Origin: Naegleria lovaniensis | Lineage: Eukaryota > Heterolobosea > Eutetramitea > Acrasida > Naegleriidae | DNA: 64,000 bases | NCBI RefSeq assembly: GCF_003324165.1 | Contig: NW_025407831.1 | Coordinates: forward strand, 310,001 to 374,000 | Reading direction: 5' to 3' | Position numbers and translations under genes: made by a program | The notes under the pieces: generated by a model | Databases searched by the model: none | Told to the model about the DNA's origin: nothing | Seen by the model: the letters and a program-made list of their open reading frames with translations, nothing else | Part shown: one piece after another, positions 11,804-21,996 of the stretch | Layout: the number at the start of each line of letters is the position of its first letter | Numbering within the stretch: the first letter of the stretch is position 1

Positions 11804-14658
11804 CTAAAAGAATTTACTTTTTCTAACAGGCTGTTGGTTGATATTCGTTAGTGGATGACCAGAAAAAGATATGCTGTTAATTACGACTGATCTTTCAGAG
11901 GCGGACGAATTTAACATCCATTCATCAAAGTCCAATTTTGTAATACTTTGGTATGCTTTTGATAAAGTGTCTCCCATTTGCTCTTCTACGACACTATCTG
12001 AAGTAGCTTGGCAACAAGGAGGCTGACATCTAAATTCCAGAGAAATTTTGCCACAAGCCGAACATTGACACCAACCAAGTGGTTCTTTTGTTGCAAATGT
12101 AACGCTTTGCCTTGGTGGTGTTATCTTCTTTGTGTTTTTGGTCGTGCAGTCGCTTCTTTCAGACTTGAAAAACTCTATTGCTTTTGCTCCAACCTGAAAT
12201 TTTCTTACGAAAGGTGCTGATACCTCATCTCCAAACAAGAGAAATATTCTTGGCTTTGGCTGAACTCTTTGTGTATGTCTACTAATAAATTCTGAACATT
12301 CAAGAACTGGTGCACTATTAGAGCCATTCAAAAATCAGCAAGTAATTGAGCCTTCACTCGCTCTTCTTCAGTTGGATAGTGTGGCTTGATTTCAATCCAA
12401 AAGTTTTGAAGTGGTAAATAAAAGTCAGGGGTATATTCTGATCCATCTCTTAATTTAAAAGTATAAGGTTCATAAAAGAAAGGAATTGAGCAAGATTCAA
12501 AGAATTTTGCCCATTTAGCTTCCAGTTTGGATCTAAAACAATATCCCATGTGAATGGTCCGTTTAGCAGATTTTTGTTGAGCGCCGAGAGCTATAATCGA
12601 TTCTGCTGCGTTCAATTTTTTCAACTTTTCCCAGCTATCTATAAATGGCAATAATGTTGAAGGAATGTGAGGTTTTTTAGAGGTTTGTTTAAATTTCTCA
12701 AATGTTAAATAATAAAATAAAGAATCGGTAATGGTTCTTTTAGATTCATGAATAGATTCTCGAATATATCCAAAACCATCCCTCAACTTTTCTTTCCATT
12801 CCCCAATTTTCCATTCATATTTGGTCATGTATTCTCCATGGCCATCACGTTTATCGTTTCTCCATTCTCCTCGATACCATTCATAAAATTCATGTCCATA
12901 TTCATCTCTGATGAGATCGAGAGGATTGTGAATGTCATTCTCAGCGTTACATTCATCGTTATTGTACATGTAGAATTGAACTCCCTTGCCATTTCTTTTA
13001 CCTTCCTCAAACTCTCCATAATAAATAGAGCCTTTGTGATAACCATCTGTTACTTTTAACACACCGTAACCGCTCATTTGATCATCATTCCATTCTCCTT
13101 CATAGATCAAGCTTTCCATTTGAAAGGACCCTAGACCTTCTTTTTTTCCGTACCTCCATTGACCCGTGTAAGTCATAATATCATTACCATTGATAAACTT
13201 CCAAGTTCCATATCCATGAGGTACGTGCTTGCCAACCATATGTTCCATCTCTTCTTCAAGGTCCCCACACATATCTGTTGAAATGATATCTCCCTTATAT
13301 TCACCACCTTTAAAAAATAATTTAGAAATTATTAGCGATTCGATCATTGAGTGAAATAGAGGAAGGCCATTGTATCCAATTTCTCGTTTTTCACCATGTG
13401 AATAGTAAAATTCAAACTTTTTAGCATTAAAATGCACATCCATAAAGTTATAGAGAGAATGACACCCTTCAAAATGGAGTCTTTTTTCCTTTTCTTCAAA
13501 ACATCGCACTGTTCTGGATGAAAATTCTTTTTTCAGAATATTTTCAGCTTGTTGTAATTTTCTAATATTTTTCCTTTTATGAGGAACGTTGCCTCCTTCG
13601 AAATATTGACTAAATAATTGCATGTACTCTAGTGCTAGAAATTGAAGATTATTTACATATTTTACAGAGCAATCTTGATCAACGTGTGTGTACATGGAAT
13701 TTTTCTTATCTTCTGTTAAAGCATTTCTTATTTCTTCCAACAAATATTCCATACTGTTTTCAGAGTCTACAAAAACTGTAGAATAGGGTCGAAGTACAAT
13801 TAATAAATCTTTTAAATTATTGATAAACTTCGATTTCTCCATAATTTTGTGTTGATTAAAATTAAAATAGTGCACGAGTTTGAGAAAGTGTAAAACCGTA
13901 AATATTGGTTTTTTAAAATCCAAATAAAATTCTTTAGGATGTTTTAAATCTCCTTCACAATCTTTTACGGTATCTTTATCAAGTGGGACAACAGTCCAGG
14001 ATGGTTTTGTAAATCTAATTAAAAATTTATCTTCAATGTGTAATATTGGAATGATAGTCTTAGATTCGTTTCTATCATATTTTAAATCATCGTCTGAAAA
14101 CAGAAATGATGGCATGGCAATTTTCTTTCTCTTAAAAACAGGAGTTAGTCCAGTAGGTGAATTTAGTGAGTGGTCATTAGTGCATTTTACAATGGCCTGA
14201 ACATCACCATCGGAAGTTGGTGTCATGAGGAATGAGGTATGAAACGACTCGTCAATGCTATCTTTTGTCAAGTCAATGAAATCATTTTGAGAGGATCCAG
14301 TAGTATCATTGGTTGAAGTATGTTGTGATTTGGAAATGATCACACCCGAATCCTTTTCATCCTCGTCATCAATCATATACGAGTCATAAGATTCTGGATC
14401 TTGTGGTTGTATACTTGTTGAGGAACTAGTTACAGAGTAGGGTCTCTTTTTTGTTGAATCCAAAACATCTGGAGTTTTTTGGTGAGGTGATGAGCCTTCT
14501 ATTTTTGATGTATTGATGTTGTTGTTGCTACTATTAGATGCTGATTTTCCCATCCGTCGTCGTATTCTATCAAACAGCCCTAACGGTGTTGATGCATTCG
14601 ATGATGTTTCTTTCGGAACACGTGAGGATGCCTCCTCTTGAGGTTCGTTTTGGATCAT
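11804..14658 (-). CDS. MORN-repeat protein fused to a PD-(D/E)XK nuclease-like domain
   Basis: The protein of about 950 residues starts at the ATG at 14658; the open frame extends further upstream only from a non-ATG codon. Order: Ser-rich N-terminus to about residue 180; a helical middle; MORN repeats at about residues 465-650 (TYTGQWRYGKKEGLGSF, IYEGEWNDDQMSGYGV, YYGEFEEGKRNGKG, WYRGEWRNDKRDGHG); then a nuclease-like module with R-S-K-L-E-A-K-W-A, YEP, YTPDFYLP and WIEIKP. Those supply the E, D and E-x-K expected of PD-(D/E)XK enzymes. A Cys-rich segment, CQCSACGK plus CQPPCC, lies near the C-terminus. The frame shifts once at a T5 run near 12333 and continues without gap as LNGSNSAPVLECSEF. 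Nuclease activity is inferred only from motifs. Confidence 0.7.
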
Positions 14659-14718
14659 TTTTTGTTTGGCTTTAAAATGAGTAGTGTTGTTGGACAGCAA
14701 TAAGCATGGCTCTCAAAT

Positions 14719-17019
14719 TTATTTCTTCAAGGTCTTCTTGCTGACACTATCTGGAATGTTAAACAATGTTAATGTCTTTCCATCAAATGGCACATCACAA
14801 ATGAAATATCCTCTTCTCTCCAATTGAATAATTTCACTCTTCTTGAGAGACTTCAAATTGTGATCACCAATGGATACAGTCACAAGCTTGGAATCACGAT
14901 TGACAACATCTTCAATCTTATCATCAGAATCCAAAGACGTCTTGGAAATTAAATTATCATAATAGACTATTGTTACTTCCTCCACAAGAACATCAGGATT
15001 AGTTGGTAACCAAGTTAACTTCTTCTTTGTCTTTTTGAAATCTCCCTCCAAATGCAATACACCAACAAGTTCAACAACCTTACCAGCTTCATTCTTGATA
15101 ATTTGTTGAACAATTGCATTACCCCAATCCATCAAAGTAATTTCTTCATTTTGCTCAATAGCTTCAGCATCCTCCTTGTCCAAATAAATAACACTTGTAT
15201 AATAAGTGGTCTTCATACCTAAACTAGCATTCTTCTTGTGTTTGGCATTTTCTCTTGACTCCATGGTTTGTGGTCCATTCGTGAGCTTAAATTTCACAAT
15301 ACCCTCCTTATCAATGGCACAATATCTTGGTACAATTGGATCAATCACCTTCTTGTTCGCTGCCCATAATTTATCCCATTCCAAAGTAGCAACATTACGT
15401 GAAGCACCTTGTTCCAAAATGAATGAATACAAAGCCTCAACGGTTAAACCTCTACGTAAGAGACCTTGAACTGTTGGGAAACGAGGATCATTCCATCCCT
15501 CAACAACACCCATGTCTACAATCTTTTGTAATTTACGTTTGGACATGACAGTATTGGCAAAATTCAATCTTGAAAAGTCATAAAGGAATGGCTTTCGAAT
15601 ACCTAAAGCATCAATAATCCAATAATATTGTTCATTTCTGTCATTGTACTCACTGGTTCTGAGAGCATGAGTAACTCCATCCAAACTATCAACAATTGGG
15701 CAAACAAAGTCATAGGTTGGATATGCCTTGTACTTGTCTCCGAGTTTTGGATGAGGCTTATCCTTACTTCTGAAAAGAACAGGATCACGCATAGTCTTAT
15801 TTAATGCCTTCATATCAATCTTTGCTCTCAACACACACTTTTTACCATACTCAGTACCAGAAATTAATTCCTTCCACATTTGCATATTCTTTTCAGGAGA
15901 GTTGTTTCTGTTATGAGATTCAGTACCATCCATTTTCATTTTTCTTAATTCCTCAACAGGAGTATCATCCATATAGGCTTTACCTTCTCTAATCAATTGT
16001 TCAGCAAACTCAATGCACTTATCAAAATGATCCGAAGAACGAACATAGACATCTGGTTTGACTTTCAATCTTTCCAAATCTTGTAGAATTGCATGCTCAT
16101 ATTCCTCTCTCTCCTTATCGGGATTGGTATCATCGAAACGCATCACCAATTTACCATTGTATTTTTTAGCAAAGTAACTATTCATGAGAGCAGCTTTTGC
16201 GTGGCCGATATGAAGGAATCCAGAAGCTTCAGGTGGGAATCGAGTAACAACTTTACCCATCTCAGCATGAGGAAGCTCTAAACGAATTTCAGTATCCACA
16301 GTTTCAGTTGGGGTTGCACCACTTGTGGTGGTCTTGGTGGCAGCAGAAGATGAGCTCGAACTTGAAGGCTTGCTGGTCGTGCTTGGCGAAGAGACTTCAT
16401 CGGTACTTGTTCCTACCTTGGAAGCATTCTCAAGTGTTTTCAGACCTTGTTGAATCTTTGGATTTCTATGAATGAGAGTGAAATAGCGAACCAAGTTTGG
16501 AATGGATTTTTCAAATCTCTTCAAGTATTGCATCACCAATTTGTGTTGCTTCAAGCTCTCGTATACACACAAATCACAAACTGACAACTCTTCACCAGAC
16601 AAGTAGGTCTTGGTTACGAGGAGGTTGTCCAGTCTTTGCATGCAAACATCCAACTCTTCAATTAATCCTGATTTGGATATTTCATTGGCAGTCTCGATGG
16701 CAACAAGAAAATCTTCAACTGGAGCAGAAAGCTTGGTGTTGTTCGAAAGGATGTAGGCTAAATTAAAGTTACCCCGAACCCTGTTGTTGTGTTTTGCGTG
16801 TTATTGATGCCGATGATAATATAAAAATTCAAACAAAATAATGATGGATAAAAGTGTTAACAAGAAGAAGAGCCATCAATGAACATACCCACTGATAGAT
16901 TCAGCCAAAGTGATAGCTGGATTTTTAGAAACCTTGAAGTTGACCTTTTGTTCGGTCAAGTAAACCACTGCGAAAGCTGCAATAGGTTTGAAATCAACGT
17001 TGAAGAGAATGGTATTCAT
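14719..17019 (-). CDS. Glutamyl-tRNA synthetase, cytosolic type
   Basis: Two exons, 17019-16889 and 16780-14719, encode 730 residues. The enzyme charges tRNA-Glu in the cytosol. Residues 1-150 form a GST-like N-terminal domain, followed by a Ser/Thr-rich linker. The class I core has the HIGH motif in PPEASGFLHIGHAKAA and the KMSKS-type loop VMSKRKL. The anticodon-binding region is the eukaryotic/archaeal beta-barrel type and ends FNIPDSVSKKTLKK. The 108-nt intron (16888-16781) has a GTATGT donor; splicing joins AESISG to VRGNFNLAYILSNN, restoring the GST fold. The ATG at 17019 is chosen because the protein then begins directly with the first strand of that fold. The 3' end lies 18 bases from the next minus-strand open frame. 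Confidence 0.95.
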
Positions 17020-17203
17020 TTTTTTTGTTTCGCGACGTTTTTCATCAAGGAAGAGGGTTGCAGCGGATGTTGCGATTTTGCAGCTGCGTTCATTATTTTG
17101 CACAGCTTGGTTGGTGATGTTTTAAAGAGGATATTAAAGACCTTGTTATTCAATCAACAACCAGGTCAAACCACAAACACGAGCAAAAAAATTCCAGAAA
17201 AAA

Positions 17204-20200
17204 ATGTCACAATCAAATAACAAAACAAATGATGATTTGTTCTCAAAAGACATGATGGTTCAAGTCGAAGAAGAATCAAATCAGGGTTATGATGGGGAAG
17301 AATTGATATCATCTCTCAATTCCGATGACTTACGAGAGGAGCCAACAGAAAATATTACGATCAACAATACACAAGAATTGTTAGAAGGCTTGGAAGACAA
17401 TTTTGCAGAGTCGGAAGCAGAAAAACCAAATGCAAGAAAATTTTCAAAATATGAAGAAAATGATGATGACGAATTTGAAATACCTGACGATTTAGATCTT
17501 TCTTCCCCATCTGACAACCCTTCTAAAAAAATTAAATTAACGAACACGATGGATTTATTTAGGGATGAAGATTTGGAACTACCTTCTGAAACTTTTGGAT
17601 TTGTAAATGCTTCTACAATGAAACAAGCTCAGACAGAAAATTTTGATCGCACAACACAAAATGAAGAAAACAAACCTCCAGAAACATTTGGATTTGTATC
17701 TGCTTCACGATCGAAAAATATTTATTCTGCTACGGATAACAATGATAAGGAAATGCTTCCAGAAACCTTTGGATTCGTTTCTGCTTCTTACAGGACGCAC
17801 TTTGAAAATACTAATGAAAATCCACCTGAAACATTTGGATTTGTTTCTGCCTCTTCTAACAAACTGAAATCAAAACCAAGTGACAGCAACAATGAAGAAA
17901 AACCACCAGAAACCTTTGGATTTCAAAGCGCATCCAGCAACAGACCTCCAACAGCTTTTGAATCATCTCGTTCAACCATTTTTGAGAAGCCACAAGAAAC
18001 ATTTGATTTGTATCTGCCTCATCTAAAGAGCTTAAACAATCAACCTCAAAATCATTTATACGTGATATGGAAACTTCCAGGTTTCCAACTGATAACAACA
18101 TTTCACATGAGAGCTCTTCCAATGAAGAAAGACCTCCAGAGACTTTTGGTTTTACATGTGCAAGGAACATGTCCACAATAGGTGACAATTTTGATAAGCC
18201 TCCTGAAACATTTGGATTTGTATCAGCCAAACCAAAAGCAACGAATGGATTCATTTCTGCTTCATCTTCCGAAATCATGGATTACGAAGAAGGAACTACC
18301 CTCAATGAAAAACCACCTGAAACATTTGGATTTGTTTCTGCCTCTTCTAACAAACTGAAATCTAACCAAAACGACATCAACGATGAAGAAAAACCACCAG
18401 AAACCTTTGGATTTCAAAGTGCAGCCAACAGCAGACCACCAGAGACTTTTGGCTTTCAAAGAGCTAACTCTGAAAGTTTAAAGCTTCATGCTGAACGACC
18501 AAACGAAACATTTGGTTTTATTTCAGCATCCAAAGAAGAACCACTACCTTCAGAAACATTGGGATTTGTTCGAGCAAGTTCCAACAACGATGCAGGTGAT
18601 CTTCCAAAAGAAACTTTTGGGTTTCAACGTGCAAATTCTTCGCAATTTGACAAACCTCCTCCAACTGAAGCGTTTGTTTCTGCCTCTTCCCATAAACCAT
18701 TCAAAACACCTTCTAAAACCACAATCACAGCCAAACAATCACCACTGGCTACATCTGAACAATTTGCCACTCCTGTGAAAGCTGCATCTAGCACTCCTAA
18801 GAGAAGCATTAAGACCCCATTTGCCTCTTATTTATCAGATCAGAAAAAAGAAACACCAACCAACAGAGTTTTAGAAACTACAAAGAAAAAACAGAAAAAG
18901 TTTAAAACACCTATCAAATCTGAGAAGCTGTTTGAAGAAGCAACGAAAAGAGAGCGAGAACGTGCAACAGCCATCAAGTCAGGTCCAAATAAGATCATCA
19001 AGTCTGATACAACACCCATTAAGCCACCCAATTGGGTTCCTGTTAAAAAGTCATTAGAAGAAAGAAAGTCAGAAAATTCATCAAAACCTCGAAAGATGCA
19101 ATTACTTGGTGATTGCAAACAGCTTCCAATTGAGAGTTTACGTAATATGTTTAGTGTCTCTCAAGAGGTTGTTTCCATGAATTGCACTGATGCCAAGAAA
19201 TTCAAATTCACAACAAATTCTCACAAGATTTCTCAAGAATTGCTACTTTCAATTCAGGAAGAAAATGAAGGAAAGCCTGTCACAGAGATTGGTCCTGAAC
19301 AATTCCAGCAGTTATTGCATAAATTTGGAGCTAAAAAAGAGGTCACCAAAATTGAATGGGTAGAAAATCATTTTCGATGGATTGTATGGAAACTTGCATC
19401 CATGGATAGAACATTTCCAAAGGATTCATCCTTTCCATTTTTAACTCCTGAAAAAGTTTTAGGTCAACTTGTTTATCGATACAACGTTGAATATTGCATG
19501 GGAAAAAGATCTTGTTTAAAACAAATCGCAGAAAAAGATGTACCTCCAGGTCATTACATTGTATTGGTAGTGGCTTCTTTAAATATTTCTGAATCATCTG
19601 ATACCAATAGCGACTCTAAAATTATAGAACTGAGCGATGGTTGGTACAGTATGAAAGCAAAATTAGATGAACCTCTCACACGATATGTGGAATGGATGAA
19701 AATCAAGGAAGGACAAAAACTGAAAATTGTTGGAGCCAATTTTACAGAAAATTTTGAAGCCGCTCCACCATTAGAGTTGCCAAGTAATGCCTGTCTAAAG
19801 CTGTGTGTCAATGGCGTCAAGAAGGCAAAATGGGACGCCATGCTAGGATTTCAATATCGACAGAAGCCATTTAAAACATCATTTAAAAGTATTCAAGCAG
19901 AGGGAGGAAACATCCCGTACATGAGAGCAATTGTAAAAAGAGTGTATCCAGTCAAGTATTTTGAAAAACAATCTGATGGAACTACAATTGTGAGAACTAA
20001 AGCGTCTGAAGATCATGCAGCCAATATCGCTGAAAAAGAAAAGGAAAGAATCAGTTCTAATTTATTTCAAACATATTATGATGAAGAAAAGAGAAAACGA
20101 AAAGGGTCCAAATCTACGATTACAACACCCATTAGGAGAATTTATGAAGGATCCACTCTCTACAACATTTTACAATCAACAAAAGACGAAATGAGTTTTT

Positions 20201-21849
20201 ATGCACAATTGGATGAGAATCAAAGAGAAATACTCACTTCTTATCAACAACAAGTGGAAAGTGATATTTGCACAACGGTTAATAATAGAATCACTGAGTA
20301 TATTGCAAACGATCCAAAATTAAATCGAGAAGTTTCCTCAATGCTCTCAGTGAAATTGGGAGATTGTTGTCCATACCTTAAAAACCCAGAAACTACTCTA
20401 AATGATCGAGAAATAATGTTAACTCTGTGGAAGACTGATGAAGATTCTGAACTTTTTCAAGAAGGAAATATTTTAGACATCTACAATTGCAGACCTTCAA
20501 AGCAATCGGGAAATCAAGTGATGAAATCCATTACTACTGTATCTTTTACAAAAATTGAAATATTCAAAAGCCACAAAGATCTCACAGAAGAAGAAATGAC
20601 AAAATATTTCTATATTCCAAGAAAATGTTTTACGATGAGTGAAATGAAAGACCCTGAAAAACGAAATGGAAACAATGAAATAGATTTTGTTGGAATTTTA
20701 ATTCACTCAAAAGAAATTGAACAAAAGGAGAGAGACTATACTTTACATTTATTATTCTTTGTGGATAATACATGTTTTGAGAATGAGAGCAAACCAACTA
20801 TTCTTCAACTTACATACATTGAATCTGCAAAAAGACAGTTTAGATGGCTCCTTTCGGAGAATAAGGTTTACTTTTTATCGAATATTGTTTTCTCTGAATT
20901 TGATGAAAAGAATGGCAGAATCAAATGTCATGCAAAAGACAATGCTTCAATTTCAGAAAGAGCAAACAAATTTTATTTCAGACAACAAGCAATAGAAGTG
21001 AATAATTTCTTTAAATCAAACAAGAACAAAATTTTACCCCTCGTAGAACTTGTGAATCAATACAATCCAAGGGAAGAGTTTGATTTTTCAACACCTCGTA
21101 AAATGATGAACATGGAAGATGAAATAATTGAAGAGGACATCAGCTGCAATATTATCATCAACAATGAATGTCAAATGCATGTGACATTATTAGATACTGT
21201 TTACAATACCTTAGAAAGCTATTCTTATCCAAATGCACAAACAGGAAGCAATACCACCTACCGAAAAGCAGATGATGTATATTCGTATTTTGTGAAGTTA
21301 TATATTGATGCCCAAGGATACTATACCATCAAATTTACAGAGGACATGTTCGACAAGCTCATTCATGCACTATTTTTTGAAGAATCGAATCACCTTGATG
21401 ACCTCGCTGAAATGGACATGAATGAACACATACCATCATGGATGAAACTTCTCGTTAAAGAAGGAAAAATACAAGACATATCAACAGATGAAACAACAAG
21501 CTCTTCAGAAGCGGTATCAGTTCTCAACTCGGAAAAGTTACTGCAAGCCAGGTTAAAACTCTTTTCATCAGGAAATGTAAATTCACTCACACAGTTATGT
21601 CGATGTATTTTGGTTGGTACAAAGTTTGTGAACACCGAAGAGGAATTACTTGATGTTTCAGAGGATGTTTTCAAGAGTCTGTTGTTGTGTACTCCTTCCG
21701 AATGGAACGCATTGATGATTCACTTAACTCAGACGCTATGCGGGTCCTTATTGAAATTCAAATTAACAAGTCCTGAGAAGGAAGTAATGGATGTATCTTG
21801 TGTTTTGAGAGGATTCTGTGGTCTTGATGACATTATGGACGAACTTTGA
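17204..21849 (+). CDS. BRCA2: BRCA2 homologue with a long FxxA (BRC-like) repeat array
   Basis: The product of about 1,548 residues should load RAD51 onto DNA during homologous recombination. Residues about 125-500 carry about 15 repeats of P-x-E-T-F-G-F-(V/Q)-x-A-(S/N), each containing the FxxA core that contacts RAD51. The C-terminal half is the BRCA2 DNA-binding domain: helical domain with HFRWIVWKLASMDRTFP near residue 720, then OB1 with HYIVLVVASLNIS and GWYSMKAKLD, then further OB-like segments starting YMRAIVKRVYPVKYF. The frame breaks once at about 18005, inside repeat six, where TTTGATTTG stands in place of the TTTGGATTTG present in the neighbouring repeats. One lost G explains it and the protein continues in the next frame. 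It lies just upstream of the BRCT-HMG gene on the same strand. Confidence 0.9.
17581..18700 (+). repeat. Tandem ETFGFxxA-coding repeat array in BRCA2
   Basis: About 15 degenerate protein-level repeats, spaced roughly 15-45 residues apart, share PPETFGFVSAS or PPETFGFQxA. At DNA level the shared core is near GAAACATTTGGATTTGT. Variants include ETLGFVRAS, TEAFVSASS and an extra NGFISASSS. Each carries Phe-x-x-Ala, the known RAD51-contact core of BRC repeats. The second LFDE-type contact of vertebrate BRC repeats is not obvious. Confidence 0.85.
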
Positions 21850-21893
21850 GATTTCAATAAATCCTTGCGAATTCGAAGAGAGTTTTTGAAAAT

Positions 21894-21902
21894 GCGCCAA
21901 TT
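21894..21902 (+). promoter_or_regulatory. E2F-like site GCGCCAATT upstream of the BRCT-HMG gene
   Basis: The reverse complement AATTGGCGC resembles the E2F/DP consensus TTTSGCGC. It lies 95 bases before the ATG at 21997. Binding is inferred only. Confidence 0.35.
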
Positions 21903-21996
21903 TCATTGTAAAATGTTAGTTTCGAGAGAAAAGTCGAACAGGGTCTTCCACAAATCAAACGAAAAAAAATTTGTTAAAACCTCTATCTAGATCATC

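Noticed and set aside
17581-18700. CRISPR array or satellite
   Set aside because: The repeats are in frame, degenerate and encode a protein motif; spacers are coding and not uniform.
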